Source: Halovibrio salipaludis (lineage in GTDB: Bacteria > Pseudomonadota > Gammaproteobacteria > Pseudomonadales > Oleiphilaceae). Taken from it: a stretch of DNA of 64,000 nucleotides. The notes under the pieces are model-generated. The model was not told where the DNA came from and did not search any database. It worked only from the letters and a program-made list of their open reading frames with translations. Location: NCBI RefSeq assembly GCF_002286965.1, contig NZ_NSKD01000009.1, forward strand, positions 26,453 through 90,452, written 5' to 3'. Below, in pieces: positions 16,677 through 29,220 of this stretch; position 1 is the first letter of the stretch; the number at the start of each line of letters is the position of its first letter. Position numbers and translations under genes: made by a program.

Positions 16677-16732
16677 AATGGGCGCCGGGGTTTCGTGACG
16701 CGCGTCCTACCCGCCAGAGACGCTAGAGGGGC

Positions 16733-17884
16733 ATGGCTTTGACGAAACCAGCGATCCTTGCACTTGAGGACGGCAGCATCTTCAGAGGGGAATCCATCGG
16801 TGCCGACGGCGCCACCAGCGGTGAGGTCGTCTTCAATACGGCCATGACCGGCTACCAGGAGATTCTCACTGACCCGTCCTATACCCGCCAGATGGTCACA
16901 CTGACCTATCCGCACATTGGAAATACCGGCACCAACCCGGAGGACGTGGAGTCCGACCGGGTCTGTGCTGCCGGCCTGATTATCCGCGACCTGCCGCTGC
17001 TGGCCAGCAACTGGCGCCGGACCGACTCCCTGACGGATTACCTGCAGAGGGAGAAGGTGGTGGCCATCGCCGGAGTGGATACCCGCCGCCTGACGCGTCT
17101 GCTGCGTAATAAGGGCGCCCAGGGGGGCGCCATCGTCGCTGGCGAGAATGCAACCGAGGAGGAAGCCCTGCGCCTGGCCCGCGATTTTCCGGGCATCAAG
17201 GGCATGGATCTGGCTTCCGAGGCCGGCTGCAAGGAGCCACGCAGCTGGACCCAGTCGGTCTGGACCCTGGATGAGGGCTACGGCGAGGCGCCAGAGAAGC
17301 GCTACCGGGTGGTCGCCTACGATTACGGCATCAAGTACAACATCCTGCGCCTGCTGGTCTCGCGCGGCTGCGAGGTAACACTGGTGCCGGCGCGTACGCC
17401 GCTGGACGAGGTGATGGCGTATAACCCGGATGGGGTCTTCTTCTCGAATGGCCCGGGTGACCCGGAGCCCTGCGATTACGCCATCGAGGCCCTGAAAGGC
17501 TGTATTGAACGGCGCATCCCAACCTTCGGCATCTGTCTCGGGCATCAGCTCCTGGGGCTGGCCGTTGGCGGGCGCAGTGAGAAGATGAAGTTCGGGCACC
17601 ATGGCGCCAACCATCCGGTGGAGCGTGTGTCCGACGGCACCGTGGTCATCACCAGCCAGAACCACGGGTTTGCGGTGGATGAGAAATCACTGCCGGACAA
17701 CGTCGAGGTAACGCACCGCTCGCTCTTTGACGGTACCCTGCAGGGCATGCGTCTGAAGGATGCGCCGGTGTTCAGCTTCCAGGGGCATCCGGAAGCCAGC
17801 CCCGGGCCGCGGGATGTGATCCCGCTGTTCGATGAGTTCACCCGCCTGATGGATGAACATCAGGCCAAGCAGGCCGCACAGTGA
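16733..17884 (+). CDS. carA: carbamoyl-phosphate synthase small subunit (glutaminase)
   Basis: CarA hydrolyses glutamine and channels ammonia to CarB for carbamoyl phosphate, the precursor of arginine and pyrimidines. The product has 383 residues. The N-terminal domain has [13 protein letters not shown]. The class I amidotransferase domain has [14 protein letters not shown], then [12 protein letters not shown], nucleophile Cys268 in FGICLGHQL, and His352/Glu354 in [18 protein letters not shown] lies right before the start. carB begins 48 bp downstream, forming the carAB operon. Confidence 0.98.
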   Translation: MALTKPAILALEDGSIFRGESIGADGATSGEVVFNTAMTGYQEILTDPSYTRQMVTLTYPHIGNTGTNPEDVESDRVCAAGLIIRDLPLLASNWRRTDSLTDYLQREKVVAIAGVDTRRLTRLLRNKGAQGGAIVAGENATEEEALRLARDFPGIKGMDLASEAGCKEPRSWTQSVWTLDEGYGEAPEKRYRVVAYDYGIKYNILRLLVSRGCEVTLVPARTPLDEVMAYNPDGVFFSNGPGDPEPCDYAIEALKGCIERRIPTFGICLGHQLLGLAVGGRSEKMKFGHHGANHPVERVSDGTVVITSQNHGFAVDEKSLPDNVEVTHRSLFDGTLQGMRLKDAPVFSFQGHPEASPGPRDVIPLFDEFTRLMDEHQAKQAAQ

Positions 17885-17932
17885 GGCCAACGGCTTCGAA
17901 TCACGGCTCGAGACGAACAGGATAAGGGTTCA

Positions 17933-21147
<3,215 letters not shown>

Positions 21148-21148
<1 letters not shown>

Positions 21149-21630
21149 TGAGCAACAACCGTGTTCCCATGACAAAACAGGGCGAGCAGGCCCTGCGTGA
21201 CGAACTTTACCGGCTCAAGTCCGAGGACCGGCCCAGGGTCATCCAGGCGATCTCGGAAGCGCGCGAACATGGCGACCTGAAAGAGAACGCTGAATACCAT
21301 GCGGCGCGGGAGCAGCAGAGCTTCGTTGAAGGCCGGATCCAGGAGCTCGAGGGCAAACTGGGGGCGGCCCAGGTGATCGATGTCACCACCATCGAGAAAA
21401 CCGGCAAGGTGATATTCGGTACCACGGTGCGCCTGATCAACATGGATACCGAGGAAGAAGTGACCTACCAGATCGTGGGTGACGACGAGGCGGACATCAA
21501 GGAAGGCCGGATCTCGATCTCCTCACCGATCGCGAGAGCGCTGATCGGCAAGGAGGAAGGCGAGGAGGTCTCGGTCCAGGTGCCGTCCGGCACCGTGGAA
21601 TACGAGATTGATGAGGTGATGCACATCTAG
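21148..21630 (+). CDS. greA: transcription elongation factor GreA
   Basis: GreA stimulates RNA cleavage in backtracked RNA polymerase. The product has 160 residues. The N-terminal coiled coil contains the tip motif [18 protein letters not shown] (about residues 37-54) with the acidic Asp/Glu that hold the catalytic metal. The C-terminal domain has [19 protein letters not shown] and [14 protein letters not shown]. It begins at the carB stop (TAATG), so it is translationally coupled. The 3' end overlaps the end of yhbY by 4 bp. Confidence 0.97.
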
Positions 21631-21932
21631 TGCTGGCGCAGGTTGGAGAGCTTCGGGTTGGGTTCGGCCGCGCGGCGCAGCAGCACGGCCACCTTGCCGA
21701 TCACCTGCACCAGTTCCGCGCCTGTGCTCTCGCAGGCCGCGTCGATCAGTTCCCGCCGTTCCTCGCGGTCCGTGGAGGCGATCTTCACCTTGATCAGTTC
21801 GTGGTCGTCCAGGGCCCGCTCCAGTTCCTGCTGCAGCCCTTCGGAAATGCCGTTGTCGCCGACCTGCACGACCGGTTTGAGGTCATGGGCAAGAGCCCGG
21901 TACTGGCGGCGTTGTGCGGCGGATAGTGGCAT
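21627..21932 (-). CDS. yhbY: YhbY/CRS1-type ribosome assembly RNA-binding protein
   Basis: This 101-residue single CRM-domain protein is associated with pre-50S ribosomes. I start at [20 protein letters not shown] (21932); the longer frame to 22061 would overlap the divergent rlmE start and lacks homology. The conserved core is [20 protein letters not shown] (about 22-41), HELIKVKI and GKVAVLLRR near the end; the usual GxxG loop is represented by GDNG. Divergent from rlmE, another 50S maturation factor, which is the standard pairing upstream of ftsH. Confidence 0.94.
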   Translation of the reverse strand: MPLSAAQRRQYRALAHDLKPVVQVGDNGISEGLQQELERALDDHELIKVKIASTDREERRELIDAACESTGAELVQVIGKVAVLLRRAAEPNPKLSNLRQH

Positions 21933-22016
21933 GATGGCGTCTCTGTGATCGTATGGAATTGAGTAGAGACATGATACCAGCCGGCAGAGGCCGGTTGCAT
22001 CGGTTCGGAGGCAGGA

Positions 22017-22640
22017 TTGGGACGTTCCAAGAGCAGTGACCGCTGGCTGCGTGAGCACCACCAGGATCCTTACGTGAACAGGTCACGGGAAGAGGGGTAC
22101 CGGTCGCGCGCCAGTTACAAGCTGATCGAGATCGACCGGAAGGACGGATTGTTCCGGCGCGGGCAGACCGTGGTGGATCTGGGTGCGGCCCCCGGAGGGT
22201 GGTCCCAGGTGGCTGCTGAGCGGGTCGGGGAACGTGGTACCGTGCTTGCCAGCGATATCCTGCCGATGGATCCGATTCCGGAAGTAACCTTTGTCCAGGG
22301 CGACTTCACCGAGCAGGCGGTTCTGGAGGAGTTGTTGGCGAAGCTCGATGGTCGTCCCGTGGACCTTGTCATTTCCGATATGGCGCCCAATATGAGTGGT
22401 GTGGCCGCTATTGATATCCCCAGTGCCATGCACCTGGTGGAGCTGGGGCTGGAGATGGCGCACGAGGTTCTGCGCCCTGGTGGTGCCTTTGTGACCAAGG
22501 TGTTCCAGGGGGAAGGATTTGATGACCTGCTTCGCACCATGAAACGGGATTTCCAGCGCGTGGCCAGTCGCAAGCCGGATGCCTCCAGGGGCCGGTCGCG
22601 TGAGCAGTATCAGGTGTGTACGGGGTTCCGGGGGCGTTAA
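22017..22640 (+). CDS. rlmE: 23S rRNA 2'-O-ribose U2552 methyltransferase
   Basis: RlmE (FtsJ/RrmJ) methylates U2552 in the 50S A-loop. The start is TTG at 22017: GGAGG ends 5 nt before it and the sequence [14 protein letters not shown] matches the family. The product has 207 residues. The SAM site is [17 protein letters not shown] (52-68). The catalytic K-D-K-E tetrad is Lys35, Asp121 ([10 protein letters not shown]), Lys161 (FVTKVFQG) and Glu196. It precedes ftsH in the same direction. Confidence 0.96.
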   Translation: MGRSKSSDRWLREHHQDPYVNRSREEGYRSRASYKLIEIDRKDGLFRRGQTVVDLGAAPGGWSQVAAERVGERGTVLASDILPMDPIPEVTFVQGDFTEQAVLEELLAKLDGRPVDLVISDMAPNMSGVAAIDIPSAMHLVELGLEMAHEVLRPGGAFVTKVFQGEGFDDLLRTMKRDFQRVASRKPDASRGRSREQYQVCTGFRGR

Positions 22641-22750
22641 GGGCTGCCGGGCATGAGAGCCCGGCTATGGCCGCTGACCGGCGCATTGGTGTAAAGTTTG
22701 AATCAGGACCGTTCGAGTTCGGAACGGGCAGACAGTATGGGTGAGTGATC

Positions 22751-24691
22751 TTGAACGACATGGCAAAAAATCTGGTTCTGTGGCTGGTCATCGCAGCCGT
22801 TCTGCTGATGGTATTCCAGAACTTCAGCCCGGAACCGCAGCAGCAACAGCTCAACTATTCCCAGTTCATCGAGATGGTGCGCAGTGGCCAGGTCGACGAA
22901 GTGACCATTGAGGGCCAGACCATTACGGGCGCACGGCAGAACGGGGAGAACTTCACCACCATCCGGCCGGCTGTTGAAGATCCGAACCTGATGGATGATC
23001 TCTACAATAACAATGTGGAGGTCACCGGTAAGGAATCCTCGGGCCAGAGTATCTGGACCCAGTTGCTGGTCGCGTCCTTTCCGATCCTGATCATCATTGC
23101 GATCTTCATCTTTTTCATGCGCCAGATGCAGGGTGGTGCCGGTGGCAGCAAGGGGCCCATGTCCTTCGGCAAGAGCAAGGCCCGGCTGATGAGTGAGGAA
23201 CAGATCAAGACCACTTTCGATGATGTTGCCGGCGTTGATGAGGCGAAGGAGGACGTGAAGGAGCTGGTGGACTTCCTCAGGGATCCCAGCAAGTTCCAGC
23301 GCCTCGGCGGGCATATTCCCAAGGGCGTGCTCATGGTCGGCCCACCCGGTACCGGTAAGACGCTGCTGGCCAAGGCCATTGCCGGTGAGGCCAAGGTGCC
23401 GTTCTTCTCCATTTCCGGTTCGGACTTCGTGGAGATGTTCGTGGGCGTGGGTGCCTCCCGAGTGCGCGACATGTTCGAGCAGGCCAAGAAGCAGAGCCCG
23501 TGCATCATCTTCATTGACGAGCTTGATGCGGTGGGTCGCCATCGTGGCGCCGGCATGGGCGGCGGTCATGATGAGCGCGAGCAGACGCTGAACCAGATGC
23601 TGGTCGAAATGGACGGCTTTGAGGGCAACGAGGGCGTGATCGTGATCGCCGCCACCAACCGCCCGGACGTGCTGGACCCTGCGCTGCTGCGCCCGGGGCG
23701 TTTTGACCGCCAGGTGGTGGTCCCGCTGCCGGATATCCGGGGCCGGGAGCACGTGCTCAAGGTCCACCTCTCGAAGGTGCCGCTGGCGGATGGGGTCGAG
23801 CCCAGGGACATCGCGCGTGGTACGCCCGGGTTCTCCGGCGCGGACCTGGAAAACCTGGTCAACGAGGCGGCTCTGTTCGCGGCGCGCCGCAATAAGCGCC
23901 TGGTCTCCATGGATGAGCTGGAGCTTGCCAAGGACAAGATCATGATGGGCTCGGAGCGCAAGTCCATGGTCATGTCCGAGAAGGAAAAGCTGAACACCGC
24001 GAACCACGAGTCCGGCCACGCGATCGTCGGCCGCCTGATGCCCGAGCACGACCCGGTCTACAAAGTCAGTATCATTCCGCGTGGTCGCGCACTGGGCGTG
24101 ACCATGTTCCTGCCGGAAGAGGACAAGTACAGTCACAGCCGGCGTTACATCATCAGCCAGATCTGCAGTCTCTTCGGTGGTCGTATCGCCGAGGAACTGA
24201 CACTGGGCAAGGATGGCGTGACCACCGGGGCCCAGAACGACATCAAGCGTGCCACGGAGCTTTCCCGGAACATGGTCACCAAGTGGGGCCTGTCCGATAA
24301 GCTCGGCCCGCTGATGTACGACGAGGATCGTGATGAGCCCTTTGCGGGGTACGATTCCGGCTCCGGCGGCAAGGGTGTCTCTGGGCCCACGGCCCAGGCC
24401 ATTGATGAAGAGGTGCGCCGGATCATCGATGAGTGCTATGAAACCGCCAAGCGGATCCTTGTGGACAACATGGAGAAGCTGCATCTGATGGCGGATGCGC
24501 TGATGAAGTATGAAACCATCGATGCCGGCCAGATTGATGACATCATGGCGGGCAAGGTGCCGCGGCCGCCGAGCAGTTGGGATGATGATGACGATCACGG
24601 CGGTGATACCGTTGTGGCGGATATCAATTCCGACTCCGGCTCCAGGGCGTCGGACGGTGAGGGGGCGGGTCATCCTGCCGGTGAACACTGA
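22751..24691 (+). CDS. ftsH: ATP-dependent zinc metalloprotease FtsH
   Basis: FtsH is a membrane-anchored AAA+ protease for quality control of membrane proteins and of regulators such as LpxC and sigma-32. Two TM segments ([19 protein letters not shown] and [17 protein letters not shown]) flank a periplasmic domain. Walker A GPPGTGKT is encoded at 23339-23362, Walker B is [13 protein letters not shown], and the zinc site HESGH is at 24005-24019. Start is uncertain: GTG 22745, TTG 22751 (favoured, GGTGAG 7 nt upstream) or ATG 22760, which matches the E. coli N-terminus. The tail is long and acidic. Confidence 0.96.
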   Translation: MNDMAKNLVLWLVIAAVLLMVFQNFSPEPQQQQLNYSQFIEMVRSGQVDEVTIEGQTITGARQNGENFTTIRPAVEDPNLMDDLYNNNVEVTGKESSGQSIWTQLLVASFPILIIIAIFIFFMRQMQGGAGGSKGPMSFGKSKARLMSEEQIKTTFDDVAGVDEAKEDVKELVDFLRDPSKFQRLGGHIPKGVLMVGPPGTGKTLLAKAIAGEAKVPFFSISGSDFVEMFVGVGASRVRDMFEQAKKQSPCIIFIDELDAVGRHRGAGMGGGHDEREQTLNQMLVEMDGFEGNEGVIVIAATNRPDVLDPALLRPGRFDRQVVVPLPDIRGREHVLKVHLSKVPLADGVEPRDIARGTPGFSGADLENLVNEAALFAARRNKRLVSMDELELAKDKIMMGSERKSMVMSEKEKLNTANHESGHAIVGRLMPEHDPVYKVSIIPRGRALGVTMFLPEEDKYSHSRRYIISQICSLFGGRIAEELTLGKDGVTTGAQNDIKRATELSRNMVTKWGLSDKLGPLMYDEDRDEPFAGYDSGSGGKGVSGPTAQAIDEEVRRIIDECYETAKRILVDNMEKLHLMADALMKYETIDAGQIDDIMAGKVPRPPSSWDDDDDHGGDTVVADINSDSGSRASDGEGAGHPAGEH

Positions 24692-24715
24692 ACGCCCGAC
24701 CCTCTGTGGTCTGAG

Positions 24716-24745
24716 CGCTCCCGGGTCAGTCCCGGGAGCGTTTTT
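24716..24745 (+). terminator. terminator after ftsH
   Basis: A perfect 10-bp stem CGCTCCCGGG/CCCGGGAGCG (24716-24725, 24731-24740) is followed by five T. It separates ftsH from folP. Confidence 0.9.
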
Positions 24746-24762
24746 CGTTGTGGGGAGTATTC

Positions 24763-25593
24763 ATGACCATCCTGTCTGAGAAGACACCGTCACCCGCCGT
24801 CATGGGGGTAATCAACGCCACTCCGGATTCGTTCTCGGATGGCGGTCGTTTCATTGACCCGGACAACGCGTTGTCCCAGGCACGGGCCATGGTTGAGGCA
24901 GGCGTGGACTGGGTGGACGTTGGTGGCGAATCCACTCGTCCCGGAGCAAAGCCAGTGCCCCTTCAGGAGGAGCTGGATCGCGTCTGCCCGGTCATCGAGG
25001 CGATCCATCGTGAGCTGGATGTCCCCATCTCCCTGGATACCAGCGCTCCCGAAGTGATGCGTGAAGGGGCGCGCCTGGGTATCAGCATGATCAACGATGT
25101 GCGCTCTCTGGAGCGGGAAGGCGCTGTGGCGGCGGCGCGTGACACCGGCCTGGCCGTCTGCATCATGCATCGCCAGGGTGAACCTGAAACCATGCAGGAT
25201 AGGCCTGAGTACAGTAATGTTCTGGAGGAAGTCCTGGGGTATCTGGACCGTCGTGCCGCCGAGCTCCAGGCTGCTGGCATTCCCGGCGACAGGCTGCTCT
25301 ACGATCCGGGCTTTGGCTTTGGCAAGACCCTGGAGCACAATCTGGTTCTTCTGGAGAACCTGGAGGCCATCGTCGCCCGCGGGTGGCCGGTGCTGGCGGG
25401 GATGTCACGCAAGAGCATGATCGGTGGTGTTACCGGTCGCCCGGTTGAGGAGCGCATGCCGGGCAGCGTGGCGGCCGCGACCATGGCGATGATGAAAGGT
25501 GCCGCGATCGTGCGTGTGCACGATGTGAAGGAAACGGTGGATGCGGCGCGCATGGTGCGTGCTGCGCGCGAACAGGGCAGCCTCCGGGAATAG
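24763..25593 (+). CDS. folP: dihydropteroate synthase
   Basis: FolP condenses p-aminobenzoate with a pterin diphosphate in folate synthesis and is the sulfonamide target. I start at MTILSEKTPSPAVMG (24763), 6 nt after GGGGAG; the frame opens 15 nt earlier. The product has 276 residues. Motifs are GVINATPDSFSDGG (pterin/phosphate loop 1), DVGGESTRPG (loop 2), MINDVR, LLYDPGFGFGKTLEHN and GMSRKSMIG; RVHDVKET near the end completes the site. Followed by glmM at 22 bp, the common folP-glmM pair. Confidence 0.97.
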   Translation: MTILSEKTPSPAVMGVINATPDSFSDGGRFIDPDNALSQARAMVEAGVDWVDVGGESTRPGAKPVPLQEELDRVCPVIEAIHRELDVPISLDTSAPEVMREGARLGISMINDVRSLEREGAVAAARDTGLAVCIMHRQGEPETMQDRPEYSNVLEEVLGYLDRRAAELQAAGIPGDRLLYDPGFGFGKTLEHNLVLLENLEAIVARGWPVLAGMSRKSMIGGVTGRPVEERMPGSVAAATMAMMKGAAIVRVHDVKETVDAARMVRAAREQGSLRE

Positions 25594-25615
25594 AGCGGGA
25601 TAAGGGAAGAGCACA

Positions 25616-26959
25616 ATGGGCGAGCGCAGGTATTTCGGAACGGACGGTATTCGCGGGGAAGTGGGGACCCATCCGATTTCCCCGGACTTCATCCTCAAGC
25701 TGGGCTGGGCGGCTGGTCGCGCCTTTCGCAGAGAGGGGCAGGCCAACACCATGCTGATCGGCAAGGACACCCGCCTGTCCGGCTATATGTTCGAATCAGC
25801 GCTGGAAGCGGGCCTTTCCGCCGCCGGTATGGATGTGCGGCTGCTGGGCCCGATGCCCACCCCGGCCATTGCCTACCTGACACGCACCTTCCGGGCAGCG
25901 GCGGGCATCGTCATCAGTGCCTCCCATAACCCGCACCATGATAATGGCATCAAGTTCTTCTCCGCGGACGGCACCAAGCTTGATGATGCGCTTGAGGCGC
26001 GCATTGAGCAGTGGATTGACTCGGAGCTGGCAGTGGTTCCCGCTGGCGACCTGGGCAAGGCGGCCCGCATCGATGACGCGCCGGGCCGCTATATCGAGTT
26101 CTGCAAGAGCACCGTCCCGGGCCAGTTCAGCCTTGAAGGGCTGCATCTGGTGGTCGACTGCGCCCATGGCGCCACCTATCACGTGGCACCGGCGGTGTTC
26201 CGGGAGCTGGGTGCCCGGGTGACCGCCATGGGAGCGGAGCCGGATGGTCTCAACATCAATGACGGCTGCGGCTCCACGGCGCCGGAAGCCATGCGCCAGC
26301 GCGTGCTGGAGACCGGTGCGGATCTCGGTATCGCCTTCGATGGTGACGGTGACAGGGTGATCATGGTCGATCATGCCGGCCGTGAGGTGGACGGTGACGA
26401 ACTGCTCTACATCATCGCCCGTGAACGCCATGATGCCGGCGGTCTAGATGGCGGTGTCGTGGGAACCCTGATGACGAACCTGGGCGTTGAGCTGGCTCTG
26501 GGGCGGCGTGGTATCCCGTTTGCGCGGGCGAAGGTTGGCGACCGTTATGTCATGGAAGAGCTGGTGAGTCGCCAGTGGCAGATCGGTGGTGAAGGGTCCG
26601 GGCACATTGTCTGCCGGGACCGCACCACCACCGGCGATGGCATTGTCTCAGCCCTTCAGGTGCTGGTGGCCATGCACCAGCGCGAATGCGGGCTGGCGGA
26701 GCTGCTGTCCGATGTCACCCGGCTGCCCCAGGAGACGGTCAATGTGCGCGTTGGCCAGCGTTTCAATCCGGACCACAGCGAGGGCATCCAGTCGGCGGTG
26801 CGCGCCGCCGAGTCCGAGCTGGGCGAACGCGGCCGGATCCTGCTGCGGGCCTCCGGTACCGAGCCGGTGATAAGGGTGATGGCCGAAGGTGAGGATGCGG
26901 ATCATATCGGACGTGTGGCCCGCGAGCTGGCGGATGTGGTGCAGCGGGAGGCGCCCTGA
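25616..26959 (+). CDS. glmM: phosphoglucosamine mutase
   Basis: GlmM converts glucosamine-6-phosphate to glucosamine-1-phosphate for peptidoglycan and LPS. The product has 447 residues. The N-terminus is [14 protein letters not shown]. The phosphoserine loop is [14 protein letters not shown] with Ser103. The metal loop is [13 protein letters not shown]. The sugar loop GGEGSGHIV and the phosphate-binding [15 protein letters not shown] complete the alpha-D-phosphohexomutase signature set. Confidence 0.98.
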   Translation: MGERRYFGTDGIRGEVGTHPISPDFILKLGWAAGRAFRREGQANTMLIGKDTRLSGYMFESALEAGLSAAGMDVRLLGPMPTPAIAYLTRTFRAAAGIVISASHNPHHDNGIKFFSADGTKLDDALEARIEQWIDSELAVVPAGDLGKAARIDDAPGRYIEFCKSTVPGQFSLEGLHLVVDCAHGATYHVAPAVFRELGARVTAMGAEPDGLNINDGCGSTAPEAMRQRVLETGADLGIAFDGDGDRVIMVDHAGREVDGDELLYIIARERHDAGGLDGGVVGTLMTNLGVELALGRRGIPFARAKVGDRYVMEELVSRQWQIGGEGSGHIVCRDRTTTGDGIVSALQVLVAMHQRECGLAELLSDVTRLPQETVNVRVGQRFNPDHSEGIQSAVRAAESELGERGRILLRASGTEPVIRVMAEGEDADHIGRVARELADVVQREAP

Positions 26960-26965
26960 GCTACC

Positions 26966-26994
26966 TTGCGCCGTGGTGGCATCTTGGGTATAGT
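26966..26994 (+). promoter_or_regulatory. candidate tpiA promoter
   Basis: TTGCGC (26966-26971), a 17-bp spacer and TATAGT (26989-26994) lie 29 nt before tpiA, just after the glmM stop. Confidence 0.6.
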
Positions 26995-27022
26995 GCCGCG
27001 TCCCTGAAAAACGGCTTCTTGT

Positions 27023-27781
27023 ATGCGACGTCGGCTGATAGCAGCAAACTGGAAACTCAACGGGACAGGCGCTTTTGCGGCGGAATACGCGGCCGAGCTG
27101 GTGCCTGCTCTGGAAGGACTGGATCCGGCTGTTGAAGTGGCGGTGATGCCTCCGGCCATCCTGCTTCCGGCGTTGCGGGAATCGCTGAATGAAAGCAGCG
27201 GCCGCAGGGTCATGGTGGGTGTCCAGGATGTCTCCGCCTGGGAGGCGGGCGCCTACACCGGCGAGGTTGCCGCTTCGATGGTGGCGGATCAGCATGGCAG
27301 CTTTGCCATTATAGGACACTCGGAGCGCCGCCAGTACTGGTCTGAGTCCGATGGCCGCATCAACGCCAAGGTGCTCCAGGCATTGAGCGCGGGTCTCGAC
27401 CCCATTCTCTGTGTGGGCGAGACGGAAGCCGAGCGTGAAGCCGGCGACACCGAGGCCGTGGTGGCCCGTCAGATCCGCGAGGCACTGGCGGACGTTCCGG
27501 AATCGGACTGGCGCCATGTCTGTGTTGCCTATGAGCCGGTCTGGGCTATCGGGACCGGGAAAAGCGCGACCGCGGAGCAGGCCCAGGCGGTACACGCGCA
27601 CATCCGCGGGGTGCTGGGAGAGCTGGACCCTGCGGCCACCGAAACGCCGGTCATCTATGGTGGCAGCGTCAAGCCTGAGACGGCTGGCGAACTGTTTGCA
27701 CAGCCCGACATTGATGGCGGTCTTATCGGAGGCGCATCCCTGAATGCGGCCGATTTTGCCGCCATCTGTCGGGCCGGTTGA
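27023..27781 (+). CDS. tpiA: triosephosphate isomerase
   Basis: TpiA interconverts dihydroxyacetone phosphate and glyceraldehyde-3-phosphate in glycolysis and gluconeogenesis. The product has 252 residues. Asn9 and Lys11 are in AANWKLNG. The catalytic His is in FAIIGHSERRQYW and the catalytic Glu in CVAYEPVWAIGTGKSA (loop 6). The phosphate loop VIYGGSVKPETA and GGLIGGASLNAADF lie at the C-terminus. secG starts 12 nt after the stop, as in many gammaproteobacteria. Confidence 0.98.
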   Translation: MRRRLIAANWKLNGTGAFAAEYAAELVPALEGLDPAVEVAVMPPAILLPALRESLNESSGRRVMVGVQDVSAWEAGAYTGEVAASMVADQHGSFAIIGHSERRQYWSESDGRINAKVLQALSAGLDPILCVGETEAEREAGDTEAVVARQIREALADVPESDWRHVCVAYEPVWAIGTGKSATAEQAQAVHAHIRGVLGELDPAATETPVIYGGSVKPETAGELFAQPDIDGGLIGGASLNAADFAAICRAG

Positions 27782-27792
27782 GAGACGGAATT

Positions 27793-28227
27793 ATGGATTG
27801 GGTTGAAACAGGCATTCTGCTGGTACACGTGGCCGTTGCCGTAGCCCTGGTGGTGCTGGTGCTGGTGCAGCAGGGCAAGGGCGCTGACGCCGGCGCGGCT
27901 TTCGGGGGTGGATCCTCCCAGACGGTGTTCGGCAGCTCCGGGGGCGTGGGTTTCATGGTCAAGCTCACGGCGGTGCTGGCGGCGCTGTTCTTCGTGACCA
28001 GCTTTGCGCTGGCGATGTACGCGAAGCAGCGGGCCGAGGTCGGTGTCCAGCAAGGCGTTCCGACGGTCGAAGAGTCCTCTTCAGCCTCCGGGCAGCAGAG
28101 TGGGCAGGAAAGCGACAATCAGGCTCCGGATATTGCCTCTGACAGCGGTGCCGGTGGCACTGAGTCAGGAAGCGGAAGCCCTGAGAATGGTGAGGGTGAG
28201 GGCGAAGAGGTCCCCTCCATCGAATAA
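27793..28227 (+). CDS. secG: preprotein translocase subunit SecG
   Basis: SecG is an accessory subunit of the SecYEG channel. I start at MDWVETGILLVHVAV (27793); an in-frame TTG at 27778 overlaps tpiA. The product has 144 residues with two TM segments (about 6-25 and 53-74) and the conserved loop QQGKGADAGAAFGGG then SQTVFGSSGG. The C-terminal 60 residues are a disordered, acidic Ser/Gly/Glu tail, longer than in E. coli SecG (110 aa). tRNA-Leu follows 61 bp downstream. Confidence 0.96.
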   Translation: MDWVETGILLVHVAVAVALVVLVLVQQGKGADAGAAFGGGSSQTVFGSSGGVGFMVKLTAVLAALFFVTSFALAMYAKQRAEVGVQQGVPTVEESSSASGQQSGQESDNQAPDIASDSGAGGTESGSGSPENGEGEGEEVPSIE

Positions 28228-28288
28228 ACCCCTTGTGGGTATTGGAAATGCCGGGGCTGTCCGTTAGTATACGCTCCGGAAATGACAT

Positions 28289-28373
28289 GCCGAAGTGGTG
28301 GAAATGGTAGACACGCTAGCTTGAGGGGTTAGTGGCGCAAGCCGTGCCGGTTCAAGTCCGGCCTTCGGCACCA
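28289..28373 (+). tRNA. tRNA-Leu (anticodon GAG)
   Basis: This 85-nt class II tRNA has acceptor GCCGAAG paired with CTTCGGC and an encoded CCA at 28371-28373. The anticodon arm is CTAGC-TTGAGGG-GTTAG with GAG at 28323-28325. A long variable arm and T-arm GGTTCAAGTCC are present. It sits between secG and the rimP leader, the conserved place for this tRNA. Confidence 0.97.
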
Positions 28374-28380
28374 TACAGGG

Positions 28381-28429
28381 AACGGCTTGGAAGGGGTGGC
28401 ACTGCTTTCCTCAACCAAGCCGTTTTTTT
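28381..28429 (+). terminator. terminator of tRNA-Leu
   Basis: AACGGCTTGG (28381-28390) pairs with CCAAGCCGTT (28415-28424), followed by a T-run ending at 28429. The loop is long (24 nt). It precedes a new promoter, so the next RNA is a separate transcription unit. Confidence 0.8.
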
Positions 28430-28438
28430 GGTCAGTCC

Positions 28439-28467
28439 TTGACCAGTCAGGGGGTGGTGCTTATACT
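28439..28467 (+). promoter_or_regulatory. strong sigma-70 promoter of the rimP leader
   Basis: TTGACC (28439-28444), an exact 17-bp spacer and TATACT (28462-28467) give a predicted start near 28474. It is one of the best promoters in the window. Confidence 0.82.
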
Positions 28468-28473
28468 CCAGCC

Positions 28474-28666
28474 CCTGTGCAGAGCGCGTTTTGCGCTGCT
28501 AAGGCATTGTTTCGGCAGGCGTCGAAACGATGCGCGGGGTGGCATCACCAGCCCGCGGCATCCTTCAGGGATGCCAGGCCGCCGCAGAGGCGGCTGGCTT
28601 TTCGTTCGGTGGCTCCGCAGACCGGAGGCCACGTTTTGAAAAGGGGCTGGTTAGAGCCCTTTTTTT
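28474..28666 (+). ncRNA. structured leader RNA ahead of rimP-nusA-infB, ending in an intrinsic terminator
   Basis: About 190 nt hold consecutive hairpins: GCATTGTTTCG/CGAAACGATGC (28504-28514, 28523-28533); CGCGGG/CCCGCG (28533-28538, 28552-28557); GGCATCC/GGATGCC (28557-28563, 28569-28575); GCCGCC/GGCGGC (28578-28583, 28589-28594); GTGGCTCC/GGAGGCCAC (28609-28616, 28624-28632). A short GGGCT/AGCCC stem with seven T ends the series at 28666. Transcription from 28474 must pass the terminator to reach rimP. Two readings are an attenuator controlling the operon (a rimP leader family is known in enterobacteria) or an independent small RNA. The boundaries are predictions. Confidence 0.6.
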
Positions 28667-28722
28667 GTTTCTGGACTCCGCCAAACGGGCGGGGCCAGTG
28701 GTTGCATGACAGCGGAGGCGCA

Positions 28723-29181
28723 TTGTCCGCGAAGGTTCGCAAGCTTGAGGAAATGCTGGCCCCGGTGATCGAGGGCCTGGGATTCGTGTTCTGGGGCATT
28801 GAATACCTGGCCCAGGGCAAGCACAGCACGGTAAGGGTCTACATCGATCACACCGATGGGGTCACCGTGGATGACTGCGAGCAGGTCAGTCGCCAGGTCA
28901 GCGGCGTTCTGGATGTCGAGGATCCGATCGGAACCCACTATACCCTCGAGGTTTCCTCTCCGGGCATGGACCGGCCGCTGTTCCGGCTGGACCAGTACCA
29001 TGACTTCATTGGTTCCAGGTTGAGCGTGCGTCTGAGCGCGCCCTTTGAGGGGCGGCGCAAGTACGAGGGCATCCTGCGGGCGGTCGAGGGCGAGGATATC
29101 TGTCTGGTGGTGGGCGAATACGAGCTCCAGCTCCCGTTCGAGTCCATCGAGAGCGCGCGCATCGTTCCGGTATTCGAGTGA
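28723..29181 (+). CDS. rimP: ribosome maturation factor RimP
   Basis: RimP assists 30S subunit maturation. The start is TTG at 28723: GGAGG ends 4 nt before it and MSAKVRKLEEMLAPVIEGLG matches the family; the frame upstream runs through the leader RNA and is not credible protein. The product has 152 residues. Motifs are VRVYIDHTDGVTVDDCEQVS, VEDPIGTHYTLEVSSPGMDR and the C-terminal SH3-like LPFESIESARIVP. It is first in the rimP-nusA-infB-rbfA-truB operon. Confidence 0.95.
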   Translation: MSAKVRKLEEMLAPVIEGLGFVFWGIEYLAQGKHSTVRVYIDHTDGVTVDDCEQVSRQVSGVLDVEDPIGTHYTLEVSSPGMDRPLFRLDQYHDFIGSRLSVRLSAPFEGRRKYEGILRAVEGEDICLVVGEYELQLPFESIESARIVPVFE

Positions 29182-29220
29182 TTTGCAGTATCAGGCTTAC
29201 AGGAAAGGCAGGGCTGTTCA

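Noticed and set aside
28387..28722. N-terminal extension of the rimP frame
   Set aside because: The extension runs through a terminator, a promoter and a hairpin array; the TTG at 28723 has the RBS and the family N-terminus.
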